Of a stretch of 64,000 nt of DNA, positions 9,687 through 18,662 are shown piece after piece; the first letter of the stretch is position 1; every line of letters starts with the position of its first letter. Made by a program: the position numbers and the translations under genes. The notes under the pieces were generated by a model, which did no database searches, was not told the origin of the DNA, and saw only the letters and a list, made by a program, of their open reading frames with translations. The DNA lies in assembly GCA_007748055.1 (NCBI GenBank), contig CP036279.1:3162001-3226000 (forward strand), in the 5' to 3' direction. Origin of the DNA: Kolteria novifilia. Lineage in GTDB: Bacteria > Planctomycetota > Planctomycetia > Kolteriales > Kolteriaceae.

Positions 9687-9776
9687 CATGGCAGTCCATT
9701 GATTGAAGCGGGCCGCGGATGTCGGCTGGCTCCATCAAACGAACTCGTTGGCAACCTTCACGAGTGGTGTGACGTT

Positions 9777-11561
9777 TCATCTCAGCAGATTGCCGAGAGT
9801 TGGTAGCCGAACGGTGACTTGGTGTTCCCCGGCAGGCAGTTCGATGACCACGCGGTGATCGTCCGAGCGTCGATGGGTGAGGACCGGCACACGACCCCGT
9901 TCGGTTTCTCGGTAGACTCGTTCGAGTCCCGAGTGCGTCAACGGAAGTGCGACTCTCGACCGCCCCTCGCACGCGAACCGCCACCGCATGGTCAATCTCT
10001 CCCAATCCCGTCGCGATCCATCCGCCGGCGACCGCACCCGAGCGGTCCCCTCGAGGCATACCGGACCCTGCGAAGTCTGCCGCCGAAACGATTGCAACCG
10101 CTCGTGGATCTGGGAGGGAGCGTCCCCGTCGCGTTCGTCGGGCTGCGTCGAGACGGGCCAATACTCGGCCGCGGTGCCAGCCACCCCTGGCGACTGGCCG
10201 GTGAGGAGGGGATCTTCTAGCTCCGCCTGGCTGATCCAGTTCCAGCGAACCGGCTGAACACCGGGCGACTCCAGGACCGTGCCGAGGACCAACCAGGTAA
10301 GCAGACAAGGAAGGAGCAACGATCCCGACTTCCTCGGCATCGCGGCGAAACGAAGGGCCAGCCAAAGCAGCAGGAGTGGGTTGACGAACGAGAGCAGTCG
10401 CCACGGGAACTGGAGATAGTCCATCCCGGGCACGGAGTCGTAGAGCCCATTGCTCGCTCGCAATTGTAGCGCGAACATCACGCCGAGCGACGAAAGAAGA
10501 AAGAGCGACGCTCCGGGAACCGTCGCTGGGGCGCTGGCCTCATCCGAGCGAGGCCGGACGTTGAGGAGCGACCACAGGAGAGTCACGAGCGCGGCGATGA
10601 GCAGCGTGTGATTGAGTTGGACCGAGAACCACATCTCCTTGCCGCCTGGATGAAACCGGCTGTCGTGGACATACTTTCGCGCTGGCCAGAAGTGATCGCT
10701 CGGTGAATAGCCGAAGTTCTTGACCGAAGAGGGATCGAACCCCTCGCGAATCACGCTGTATGCCGCCAGGTACGGGAGAAGTGCCACCGAGCAGATCAGG
10801 ACCGAGAGGCTTCCCTTGACGAGCAATTCCCTCGTGAACGTTCGTGGGTGACGGGCGAGCACGATCGCGACCGCGATCAGGATCGGGATCATGCTAAAGA
10901 GCGCGATGACCGAGTGCGCATAGACAAGCAGGGCCATCCACAGGGCGAGCGACACGCCGAACCGCTCGGTGCGCAGCAGTCGCAAACACCAATGGAAGAT
11001 CCACGGCAGGCACATGTAGGCGGAGAACTCGGCGAAGGCTCCTCGCACCAGCCAGTCGAGCAACGTGTAGTTGAGAAAGGGTAGGAGGGAGGCGATCGCC
11101 GTCGCGACGGTCCAATGGGCATCAAGCGTGCGTGCGGCGCGGTAGATGCCGAGGCACCCGAAGAGACTCCACCCGGCGATCGCGAGGTAGATCGACCACT
11201 TCACGTTTCCCAGGCCGAGGTAGAGCGGCGCCGACGTGAAGTAGAAGGCTTTGTGGTAGAAGAGGGGCAGGGGGGAGCCGTGGCCGTACATGTCCTCCGA
11301 TGCCCAAATCGGCAGCAGATCGCCCTGTTGGAGATGGGCGGCGTAGACGAGGGTGCGGAACTTCCAGGCGAGCCCTTCGTGGTTGCCGGGCCACCCCTCC
11401 TCGGAGAAGACGACCGACGTTCCCGCCACGACCGCCGTTGCGAGAAGAAGAAGCACGAGGAGCCAACGCAGGGGTCGGTGGGTGTCAATGCTCCGAAAGA
11501 CCGGTTTGAAATACCGATGGGCGAGCGTCGTCGTTGCTCGCGCGTCTGTCGTGATGGCCAT
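9777..11561 (-). CDS. multi-pass membrane protein, possible GT-C-like glycosyltransferase
   Basis: This membrane protein has 594 residues from the ATG at 11561. It has about ten hydrophobic segments through residue 400 or so, then a soluble C-terminal domain that ends in a beta-rich stretch (VVIELPAGEHQVTVRLP). The first loop holds acidic and aromatic residues after TM1 (FSEEGWPGNHEGLAWK), as in GT-C/PMT-like proteins and in the membrane proteins annotated as related to 6-pyruvoyl-tetrahydropterin synthase. In-frame starts up to 11633 exist, but the upstream residues are unlike a protein start. It is divergent from a DUF1559 gene. The substrate is unknown. Confidence 0.7.
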   Translation of the reverse strand: MAITTDARATTTLAHRYFKPVFRSIDTHRPLRWLLVLLLLATAVVAGTSVVFSEEGWPGNHEGLAWKFRTLVYAAHLQQGDLLPIWASEDMYGHGSPLPLFYHKAFYFTSAPLYLGLGNVKWSIYLAIAGWSLFGCLGIYRAARTLDAHWTVATAIASLLPFLNYTLLDWLVRGAFAEFSAYMCLPWIFHWCLRLLRTERFGVSLALWMALLVYAHSVIALFSMIPILIAVAIVLARHPRTFTRELLVKGSLSVLICSVALLPYLAAYSVIREGFDPSSVKNFGYSPSDHFWPARKYVHDSRFHPGGKEMWFSVQLNHTLLIAALVTLLWSLLNVRPRSDEASAPATVPGASLFLLSSLGVMFALQLRASNGLYDSVPGMDYLQFPWRLLSFVNPLLLLWLALRFAAMPRKSGSLLLPCLLTWLVLGTVLESPGVQPVRWNWISQAELEDPLLTGQSPGVAGTAAEYWPVSTQPDERDGDAPSQIHERLQSFRRQTSQGPVCLEGTARVRSPADGSRRDWERLTMRWRFACEGRSRVALPLTHSGLERVYRETERGRVPVLTHRRSDDHRVVIELPAGEHQVTVRLPTLGNLLR

Positions 11562-11754
11562 GCGATTGCTCACTCCGGGTTCGGATCCGAGCATAGAGCA
11601 CCGCAAATTTGAAAACAGGTCAACACGAGCCACTGGGGCGAGCGATGGAACGAGTGGGCAGTCCGTTGCATCGGCCGGGTCGACGGGAGTAGACTACGAC
11701 GGGGGTCAGTGTCTATTTTCCGATCGACACCCGTTCTTTACGTGGGGAATGACC

Positions 11755-12753
11755 ATGAGGACCTACCGCCGCTCTGCCTTTACCCTAGTCGAACTACTCG
11801 TTGTCATCGCGATCATCGGCATCTTGGTCGCGTTGCTGCTTCCCGCGGTCCAGCAAGCGCGGGCTTCGGCCAAGCGGATGCAATGCAAGGGGAACCTCCG
11901 TCAGCTTGGCGTCGCACTTCACGGCTACCACGACACCCATCGCGTCTTTCCGGTCGGCAACGGGACCCATATCGCGATCAGTGCCGAGGACTGTCTCATC
12001 GACCCCGCGCAGGATGGCCTCACGGGAGGAGATCGTGGTAACGCCTCGGCCCCTTGGACGGTGCTCCTGCTTCCGCATCTCGAGGAGGATCAGCGCTATG
12101 GCCGGTTCGATTTCGAATCGACCTTCTTCGGTTACGACAATGGATCGATCAGCAGCAGCCCCAACTACGCCCAGCAACGTCGCCGCCTCGTCAAGTTCGA
12201 GTGTCCGAGCGACCCCAACAGCAATGGGCAGCACGCCAACAACAACTATTTCGGCGTCATGGGCGGGGGAGAACGAACTCACCAGGACACCGGGCCGGCG
12301 GACGAAGGTTGCTACACCTCCAGTCACAACGGCCGAACGTTCTGGTCCAACGGCGTCTTGTTCGTGAACTCTTCCGTCGGGCTTCGTCAAATATCCGATG
12401 GGGCGAGCAAGGTGTTCATGCTAGGCGAGAGCCGATATCTTCCCCTGAAGGGAGCGGTTCCGACCTACTATGCCACCTGGGCCAGCAGTCTCTACGTCGA
12501 CAATCGAGGGTATGGAAGCGGGCCGATCAACATCGCGTCGACCTTCGCGCCGCTCAACGCATGGGCCACCAACCCGAACGTTGACCGGGCGTTTGAGATC
12601 GTCGCACGCGGGTTTGGCAGCCATCACGTGGGAGGGGCTCACTTCGCTCGTGCCGACGGCGCGGTGACCTTCGTCAACGACCACATCGACGTCGCCGTCT
12701 ACCGGCAACTCGGAGTGCGCGACGATGGTCTCCCACTCGGAACGGACTTCTGA
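11755..12753 (+). CDS. DUF1559 pseudopilin-like protein
   Basis: This DUF1559 protein has 332 residues. It opens with a type IV prepilin-like N-methylation helix ([20 protein letters not shown]) and ends with the family's H-x9-DG motif (HHVGGAHFARADGAV). These proteins are probably processed by a prepilin peptidase and placed at the envelope, but their role is unknown. I take the second of two close ATGs (11755): GGGGA lies 6 bases before it and touches the first ATG at 11749. Between the two motifs is a cysteine-containing domain. It lacks the DVD..GN loop found in the four tandem paralogues at 47-52 kb. Confidence 0.92.
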   Translation: MRTYRRSAFTLVELLVVIAIIGILVALLLPAVQQARASAKRMQCKGNLRQLGVALHGYHDTHRVFPVGNGTHIAISAEDCLIDPAQDGLTGGDRGNASAPWTVLLLPHLEEDQRYGRFDFESTFFGYDNGSISSSPNYAQQRRRLVKFECPSDPNSNGQHANNNYFGVMGGGERTHQDTGPADEGCYTSSHNGRTFWSNGVLFVNSSVGLRQISDGASKVFMLGESRYLPLKGAVPTYYATWASSLYVDNRGYGSGPINIASTFAPLNAWATNPNVDRAFEIVARGFGSHHVGGAHFARADGAVTFVNDHIDVAVYRQLGVRDDGLPLGTDF

Positions 12754-12782
12754 GACTTGTGCAGCGGCCCAGATCGTGGGAC

Positions 12783-13733
12783 TCACGTTGCCGGGCCATC
12801 TTCGAGATGTCGTTCGATCTCCTCGAGCCGTTCGATCAACTCCTCCGCGGTGGCGGTGATACCGTCGGAGGGACGCCCGAAACGGGACTTTTCCCAACTG
12901 GCGAGGGAGAGCCTCACGCGTTCGATCGACTCTTCGGGGCAGCCGTGCTCGCGAAGCCGAGACGCGATCTCGCGAGCTGTCCATGTACCTGGAGGACAAC
13001 CAAGTCGGTCTCCCATCGTCTCGACGGCGAGGCGGGCGACTCGTGATTCGGCCTCGACGTCCTTCCGCTCTCGCGCTTGACGAAGTTCCTTTCTCAGCTC
13101 CTCGACGGCGGCCGAGCCACCCGCCGCCCAAGTCGGCTCGCCGGCTCGAGCTCGCCTTCGTCGCTTGACGACTAGAAACGTGATCACGACGACCGCGCCG
13201 ATCGCGAATCCGACGCGCAGATAGATCCCCCAGACGCTCGGCGGAGCGGGCATGCTGGGAGGCGCGGGAAGGGGGTAGTCCACGATATCGCCGGCGTCGA
13301 CCGTTCGCGGGGGGAGATTGCGGAACTCGATCGACCGGGTGTAGCGGGTTTCGAAACGCTGACTCCGTGGGTTGAAGAACGAGTAGGCCAAGGGGGGGAC
13401 TCGCTCGACGTCGGGGCTACGTGGCCGAATCGGATAGCGGTAGGTCCGTTTCTCGGGACGTTCGGTCATTGTCGGCGCGGCGACGACCGCGAACGCATCG
13501 TCAAAGCGCTGTTGCCGGGTGAGGTCGGGTGACTTCGCGGACGCGAAATCGCCCTGACCGGCGATGACGATGTCGAGCCACCGGACGGCGTTCGCGGGAG
13601 CGGCGAGCGGGTCGAGCCGGGCCTCCACCTGAAACTGACCGATGGCGCCGGCGTAGGTGGAAGGGCGTCTCGCCAGCGGAACATCGACGGCGATGAAAGG
13701 AGAGAGCATCATCGGGAGCAACGTCGCGATCAT
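12783..13733 (-). CDS. BatD-like membrane-anchored protein
   Basis: The protein has 316 residues: an N-terminal signal-like helix, a periplasmic beta domain and one TM helix (about 172-190, VGFAIGAVVVITFLVV) followed by a basic stop (KRRRRAR). A helical cytoplasmic tail with TWTAREIASRLREHG completes it. The segment YPIRPRSPDVERVPP...YSFFNPRSQRFE matches the style of BatD/oxygen-tolerance proteins, which have a Y.I.P...V..IP...F.YFDP pattern. It is shorter than full BatD (usually over 500 residues) and lacks bat neighbours here. A similar gene lies at 23031-23954 in a moxR operon. Confidence in the family name is moderate. Confidence 0.6.
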   Translation of the reverse strand: MIATLLPMMLSPFIAVDVPLARRPSTYAGAIGQFQVEARLDPLAAPANAVRWLDIVIAGQGDFASAKSPDLTRQQRFDDAFAVVAAPTMTERPEKRTYRYPIRPRSPDVERVPPLAYSFFNPRSQRFETRYTRSIEFRNLPPRTVDAGDIVDYPLPAPPSMPAPPSVWGIYLRVGFAIGAVVVITFLVVKRRRRARAGEPTWAAGGSAAVEELRKELRQARERKDVEAESRVARLAVETMGDRLGCPPGTWTAREIASRLREHGCPEESIERVRLSLASWEKSRFGRPSDGITATAEELIERLEEIERHLEDGPAT

Positions 13734-13938
13734 CGCCTTATCGTAGCAGGGCGGGCGCGACGAGGCCGAATTCCCGTTGGGAAAGGGAGAATGGCGGTGG
13801 GGAGAAGAGGAGAGGACCGACCTCCCTCAATGGGGGGAAGAAGGAGGCCGGCATCCGCGTGTGGGGAAAAGACGTGCGGAGACTAACGTAAGGATCGAAT
13901 CGCGCGTCGGAGTAAAGGTTGTGTGAATTCCCTGGCCG

Positions 13939-14517
13939 TCAACGCGACCGAGTCGCGAACGCTCCGTCAAACGCTTGCCGACGTTTGCTGTGAACCTCGT
14001 CGCTAATCACGGGCGTCAGGCCCTCGGTGCTGAGTTCCGCGGGAAGGGGAACCCAGCTTCGGCAGCCGGCGAAACTTGGGTCATCGTCGATGACATGCGG
14101 AGCATCGAGGGCGAAGGTCCGGACGAGGATCGCGAAGAGTCCCGGTCGGCGGTAGTGGAAGCGTTCGATCACCGTCTCTTCCGTCCAGAGATGTTGGCCC
14201 GCCAGGGAGTGGGCCTGGTCCTCGCTCTCGAGATGAACCACCTGCTCGACGCGTGCGAAGCAGGCAAGCGGTATGGTCGACTCGTCTCTCGTCGGGGAGA
14301 CGACTCGATCCCAGAGCGGGCGGGCGGCGGGCGTCAAGCTCTCCAGGCGTTGGTGCAGGAAGGTCGGAAAAAGCCAGAACGCGTCGTGGTCGACCCGGAA
14401 CCCCTCGCGTCCTTCCTGGATCCCTCCCTTGCGGAGGATGATTGACTGTACGCCTTGGGCGAGGGCGGCGACGATCACCGCCCACTCCTTGAAGGCGACC
14501 GAGTTAGTGGAACTCAT
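13939..14517 (-). CDS. DUF1802 family protein
   Basis: The product is 192 residues, a normal length for DUF1802. The N-terminus carries the family's features: AFKEWAVIVAAL, then IILRKGGIQEGREGF with HDAFWLFPTFLHQ shortly after, and a late WTEETVIERFHYRRPGLF segment. No signal peptide or TM helix is seen. The biochemical role of the family is not established. It stands alone; the 205-bp spacer toward 13734 holds a purine-rich hairpin and no gene. Confidence 0.85.
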   Translation of the reverse strand: MSSTNSVAFKEWAVIVAALAQGVQSIILRKGGIQEGREGFRVDHDAFWLFPTFLHQRLESLTPAARPLWDRVVSPTRDESTIPLACFARVEQVVHLESEDQAHSLAGQHLWTEETVIERFHYRRPGLFAILVRTFALDAPHVIDDDPSFAGCRSWVPLPAELSTEGLTPVISDEVHSKRRQAFDGAFATRSR

Positions 14518-14592
14518 CGGACCGCAATGCCTCCGTGCTTGGACTCGTCACGACACGGGCTGCCGAAGCCGGAGCCGAACTTGAGACGGCGC

Positions 14593-15330
14593 CTAGTTCG
14601 AGTATTGACGCTCGATGACGCTGTCGAGGTATTTCTTGACCTTCGGGTCGGCCTTCTCGAAGCCAGCGTCGGAGGTCGGTTGGCCGAGGGCGCGGCGCAT
14701 CGCGTTGTGCATCATGTAGCGACCGGTCTCCTGTTTCATGTGAATCGCGTCGCGATAGAGGTCCTCGGTCGTGGAGAAGGGGGCTTTTCCGCTATCGATG
14801 TCGTCGGCGACGATCTCGATCAGGTCGATCGCGTGCGTTTGCTTGAACTTTCGGTCGGGAAAACGCTTTTGTAGTTTAGCGATGACGGCGTCGACATAGG
14901 CGGGGCTGTGTTGCATCTTCCCGGAGGTGTCGCCGTTGGCGTACTCCTTTTCCCGGGAGACCTGACGAGCCCAGCCGGTGTGGATGACGAAGACGGCATT
15001 CGGCTGCATCTCGACCCATTTGGAGATGACATCGACATCCTCGTCGAGCGTCGAGCCGTAGTGAGGCTGCACGGAGATGATGTCATACTGCTTGTCCTTG
15101 AGACCATCGGGCCAGAGGGTCGAGGTCTTGACGCAGGGCATCCCGGGATTGTCGCGGATGTAGGGTAGACTCTTGCCGCAGTCGACATGCCATTGCACGT
15201 CGCCGTCGAGTTTCGAGGGAATGGTATCCCAGGTCAGCGAGTTGCCGATGAGATAGACCTTTTGGTCGGTCTTGGCGTCGGCGGCGATCGTCAAGGGAAG
15301 TAGCAGGGCAGCGAGCAGTGCGTGCATCAT
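14593..15330 (-). CDS. secreted SGNH/GDSL-like hydrolase
   Basis: This is a 245-residue exported protein with a short signal peptide (HALLAALLLPLTIAADA). VYLIGNSLTWD at about 25-35 is a GDSL-like nucleophile block with Asn in place of Asp. The late YRDAIHMKQETGRYM segment provides the Asp-x-x-His pair expected of SGNH hydrolases. ISVQPHYGSTL and HTGWARQ fit blocks II to III. It could act on esterified glycans or lipids in the periplasm, but no substrate can be read. It is monocistronic, with about 180 bp to the next gene. Confidence 0.65.
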   Translation of the reverse strand: MMHALLAALLLPLTIAADAKTDQKVYLIGNSLTWDTIPSKLDGDVQWHVDCGKSLPYIRDNPGMPCVKTSTLWPDGLKDKQYDIISVQPHYGSTLDEDVDVISKWVEMQPNAVFVIHTGWARQVSREKEYANGDTSGKMQHSPAYVDAVIAKLQKRFPDRKFKQTHAIDLIEIVADDIDSGKAPFSTTEDLYRDAIHMKQETGRYMMHNAMRRALGQPTSDAGFEKADPKVKKYLDSVIERQYSN

Positions 15331-15508
15331 CGCGGGTTCCGTGGTGTGGTTGTTATTGCGTGACCAGGTTGCCGTCAGCAGGTGAGGGCCGACGGTTCAA
15401 CACAACTTACCGAGCGTGGGAGCGGGATGCCATCGGGAAACGGGAGAGGGATCCGGCCTTCCCACGAGGAGCTCTGTTCATGTCCACTGGAGAGGACTTG
15501 AGCCGCCC

Positions 15509-15943
15509 TCAGTTGTCCGATTCGTCGTCCCAGTCGGCGCCGTCTTCGTCTTGGGATTGGCTGACCATCAAACGCAAGGCGCCGACGATTTCGCCTTCCG
15601 CGATGATCTCGATGGAGAAGACGCCGGGGTGGGGCAGGGGAAGGCGAGGCAACTGGACCACCATCTCGACGGTGTCGAGCGGATCGTCCGACTCGATCTC
15701 GATGTCCTGGAGCTCGACGAGCGTCTCGCCGGTGGCGAGATCCGAATAGCGGAATTTGACGGGGATCTGCTCGCGAACCCCGGTCAGGGAGACGAAGCAG
15801 AACTTGCGGGAGCCGAATCGAGAGGGGAACTCACGGGCGGTGATGTGGTTGGTGGTGCCGGCGATTACCTTCTTGCGGGTGTTGGCGTCGATGTAGACGT
15901 GATCGGCTAGCAACAACGCTTGGAGGACTGGTTTGACGGTCAC
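15509..15943 (-). CDS. DUF6941 family protein
   Basis: The protein has 144 residues and is all-beta in pattern. It opens with QALLLADHVYIDANTRKKVIAGTTNHI, the typical start of DUF6941 proteins (a leading 'cytoplasmic, has been read out and tagged' strand followed by IAGT). The tail is acidic (SQSQDEDGADWDDESDN). No signal peptide is visible. Function is unknown. It is monocistronic. Confidence 0.7.
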   Translation of the reverse strand: MTVKPVLQALLLADHVYIDANTRKKVIAGTTNHITAREFPSRFGSRKFCFVSLTGVREQIPVKFRYSDLATGETLVELQDIEIESDDPLDTVEMVVQLPRLPLPHPGVFSIEIIAEGEIVGALRLMVSQSQDEDGADWDDESDN

Positions 15944-16220
15944 GCCGGACGTTACTCCTCTGCCACGGCTCGGTGCTCACGTCTCCTCCGCGTACACCGC
16001 GCCGCGATCGACTCGTTTGGTCTGCCTCAGTCAATGTACCGTCTTCGCGCTGGCGGGCGAGGAGGCTCAAGCGAATCCCGGAGAAGTTCCGCGGATGAGA
16101 CCGGCATGATGGGAAGAGCCGACCCAGTATCGGGACGAGAGAATCGTTCGCCGTCACCTTCGCGTACGTAGTCCACCTGTCCTGTCGCGCGGGAACTCGC
16201 GTCGTTGCAGGCGTTTTCCG

Positions 16221-16336
16221 CGTGCCTACGGCGAGCGTGAATCTCACACGCATGCCCACGCAAGCGTGAATCTTTCGAGCATGCCCACGCAAGCGTGAAT
16301 CTTTCGAGCATGCCCGCGCAAGCGTGGGGCATGGCA
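16221..16336. repeat. family B tandem array, 29-bp units
   Basis: In the spacer at 15944-16366, two 29-bp units start at 16250 and 16279 and a third, partial unit starts at 16308. Each begins GCATGCCC[AG]CGCAAGCGTG, and the first two continue with AATCTTTCGA. A more diverged copy precedes them at 16221, and the array ends in GGGGCATGGCACCC, the reverse complement of the usual family lead-in. The first part of the spacer (15944-16200) shows nothing recognisable. Confidence 0.8.
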
Positions 16337-16366
16337 CCCGAGACATTGAGCATCGAGTCGACCGAT

Positions 16367-17755
16367 TTAGGCGAGGAGCTTGGAGCGAGCGTGCGGCCCA
16401 CGCGGCGAACTGCCGCTCTGAACGACCATCAACCAGGACTTGAGCGACTGGAGCAATTGGCCCCCGGTACGCCTGCGTTGCTCGCCGTCGATCTTTGGGC
16501 TGTCGTTCCAGATACGGATGTCGATGGCTCGGTAGCCGCTTTGGCCGTTGAGGCAGCAGCTTTCGACTTGGATGTGCCACCCCTTGCTGGAGCGAAGTCC
16601 AAGCCACTTCTTGTCGAGGATCGACAGAAGAATCTGTTCCTCGGTGCTCTCGACGATCTTGGCTTTGTGTTCGCTGATGAAGCCGCGAAGCTTCTCCGCG
16701 AAGAGTTCCGTCGGCAGGAGAGCCGCGACGGAGTCACGCCATTCCTCGTTCGAGGACTCGCCGGTCCTGGTCGTGAAGGCCTGGGTTCGCGTCATGCCAA
16801 GTCCGGCCGTCGTCGTTCCGGTCGGAACGTGGTGTCTGGTCACGCGACGGGCCTTGGGTTGCATCGGCTGCGGGCGAACCTCGCGGGTCACCAGCAACCC
16901 GCGCCGGTCGGCGCTGCGGGTTCGACGGATCGAGTTGGTTTCGCCCAGGCCGACTCGGGCGAGGGCGTCGACGAAGTCGCGGCAGCTCGGATGACGTTGC
17001 CGTGGGTCGCGGTGGATGGCTCGGCTGACGATCTTCTGATCGTGCTGGGAGAGGACCGAAAGGTCGGGTCGCCCCATCGCGTGTTGGTAGAGGAGTCCGC
17101 GAACGTCTTTCGCTTGAAAAGGGCGCTTTCCGGTGAGGAGTTCCTGATAGGTCACGGCGAGGCTGTATTGGTCCGCGGTCTGCTCGATGCGGCCGTCGAA
17201 CAACTCAGGGGCCGCATAGGGAGGACTCAAGGCGACCGCGTTGACGTCGACATTGGTGTTGCCGGGGCGGACCAGGCCGAAGTCGCCTACTTTGATGTGC
17301 CCGCTGCAGACAAAGATGTTCTCCGGTTTGATGTCCAGGTGCTGGAGCCCGTGGGTCCAGTTCATCACGTCGAGAACTTCGGCGATCTCGCGGATGTAGC
17401 CGATTAACTCGTCGCGTGGGATGCCAGGACGCCCGTCCCGGATGTAATCCGCGAAACGATCGGCAAGGCTCTGCTCGGCCAGCTCCATCACGATGATGAG
17501 ATGCTCGTCGACGATCTCGAAGCGTTCGATCGAAAGCAGGTAGGGGTGACGCAGCGACCGCATGACACGCAGGCCGTCGAGTTCCGAGGCGTCGGAACCG
17601 CTGCCATTGCGTTTCAGCGGGACGACTTTGACGGCCTTGCGGAGGCCACCCGGAGCGTCGGCCTCCCACACCTCACCAAAGCCACCACGGCCGAGCCGGC
17701 GGATCAGCCGGTAGCCGGGGAGCGGTTCGGTGTTGACGTCAAGTGTCGACCACAT
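16367..17755 (-). CDS. Hanks-type Ser/Thr protein kinase, non-RD type
   Basis: The 462-residue protein phosphorylates Ser/Thr targets, with the kinase domain at about 15-275. The glycine loop is GRGGFGEV (22-29), the ATP lysine is K43, the catalytic loop is HLDIKPEN (139-146, D141) and the metal motif is DFG (158-160). The Arg before the catalytic Asp is Leu, so this is a non-RD kinase and may not need activation-loop phosphorylation. SPPYAAPE is the APE motif. No TM helix or PASTA domain is present. The C-terminal part (about 300-462) is a basic linker followed by an alpha/beta domain (EEWRDSVAALLPTELFAEKL...) that I do not recognise; it could recognise targets. The gene is alone and may be read from the promoter region with the 10-bp repeats upstream. 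Confidence 0.92.
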   Translation of the reverse strand: MWSTLDVNTEPLPGYRLIRRLGRGGFGEVWEADAPGGLRKAVKVVPLKRNGSGSDASELDGLRVMRSLRHPYLLSIERFEIVDEHLIIVMELAEQSLADRFADYIRDGRPGIPRDELIGYIREIAEVLDVMNWTHGLQHLDIKPENIFVCSGHIKVGDFGLVRPGNTNVDVNAVALSPPYAAPELFDGRIEQTADQYSLAVTYQELLTGKRPFQAKDVRGLLYQHAMGRPDLSVLSQHDQKIVSRAIHRDPRQRHPSCRDFVDALARVGLGETNSIRRTRSADRRGLLVTREVRPQPMQPKARRVTRHHVPTGTTTAGLGMTRTQAFTTRTGESSNEEWRDSVAALLPTELFAEKLRGFISEHKAKIVESTEEQILLSILDKKWLGLRSSKGWHIQVESCCLNGQSGYRAIDIRIWNDSPKIDGEQRRRTGGQLLQSLKSWLMVVQSGSSPRGPHARSKLLA

Positions 17756-17801
17756 CGGCCGGAACCCTTCTTCATTTCAACAGCAACGGAATTTGTCTTC
17801 A

Positions 17802-17821
17802 CTAGTCTATGCTAGTCTACG
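17802..17821. promoter_or_regulatory. tandem 10-bp direct repeat upstream of the kinase
   Basis: CTAGTCTATG is followed at once by CTAGTCTACG, about 45 bp before the kinase start codon. Two direct repeats spaced one helical turn apart are typical of response-regulator binding sites, but nothing proves binding. The spacer 17756-18374 (about 620 bp) is less GC-rich than its surroundings and holds no convincing gene. Confidence 0.35.
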
Positions 17822-18374
17822 ACAGAAACCGGACCTTGGTACGGGCAAGTTATCAAAAAAATAGGCGAATCTAACGATTGAGAAGCCTTCATGTGGGCCA
17901 TTTGTGGTGACCTGGCGGGCCTCTGGTTTATTTTAGTGTGGTTGATTCATCTCTTCGATCAAACTCCCCAAAAGTCTGGCAAAACCCTGTCCGGTTTTCC
18001 GTGAGGAATCTGTTGCGGCGACCTACGTCCGACGCACCGCTAGCAGTGTGGGTTTGGGGGCTTTCGGGGGAGAGGGTGTATGTGATCGATGCCCGCAGCG
18101 GATCTCTTCACTTCAATATGAATGGATTGGTGCGGCCGCTTCGAAGGAGAGGACAACCCCGCAGCGATCTTGGAAAACATCACCTCGTGGGGAGAGAGCG
18201 GCGACGGACCGACCGAAATCGTCTCCGTGAACCAGGGCGTTTATCGAGAAGCGCCGTCCCGGCTGCAATGAAGTGTTCGTGAAGAACGGGGAAACAAGGC
18301 CCTCCCCCTACGGCCTAGCGTATACTCACCCTCGCGATTGATTGCCCATCTGCATCATTGGAGTCGCTGTGAAC

Positions 18375-18626
18375 TCATCCTCGCGGCGGACTTTCCGGGG
18401 AACCCTTGCTCGTCCACGCCCGGTACCAACGGGTGAACGCGACCACTGACCAAATCGTTTCGACGGCGGCGAACGGCCACGAGCCAATCAAGGCCGCGTA
18501 GATTGCTGACGAAACACAGGTGCAACCGAAGGCGAAGACGAACCACGCCGAGCGCGACTCCAAGGCATAGAAGAGCACCATGAACGACACGGAGACGAAG
18601 CCGAAGAGGGTGAGCAAATCGCTCAT
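18375..18626 (-). CDS. small membrane protein of unknown function
   Basis: The 83-residue protein has about three hydrophobic stretches: LLTLFGFVSVSFMVLFYAL, a second starting WFVFAFGCTCVSSAIYAAL, and WPFAAVETIWSVVAF. It has a basic, Pro/Ser-rich tail. Similar small proteins with a WPF.VVE.IW.VVA.RRW pattern are widespread in bacteria, and this one has WPFAAVETIWSVVAFTRWY. Function is unknown. It is divergent from pstS, with 36 bp between the starts. Confidence 0.65.
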   Translation of the reverse strand: MSDLLTLFGFVSVSFMVLFYALESRSAWFVFAFGCTCVSSAIYAALIGSWPFAAVETIWSVVAFTRWYRAWTSKGSPESPPRG

Positions 18627-18662
18627 GGAGAGTTTCCAAGCCTCCTCAGAGAAGGGAGAACG

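Noticed and set aside
9502-9702. A 66-residue frame across two palindromes after the first membrane/TPR gene
   Set aside because: The translation contains ACQPVHG-type sequence produced by the family A stem and has no protein-like pattern.
17938-18282. A 114-residue frame on the plus strand in the kinase spacer
   Set aside because: The translation is low in structure and has no ribosome site or recognisable pattern; I treat the spacer as non-coding.
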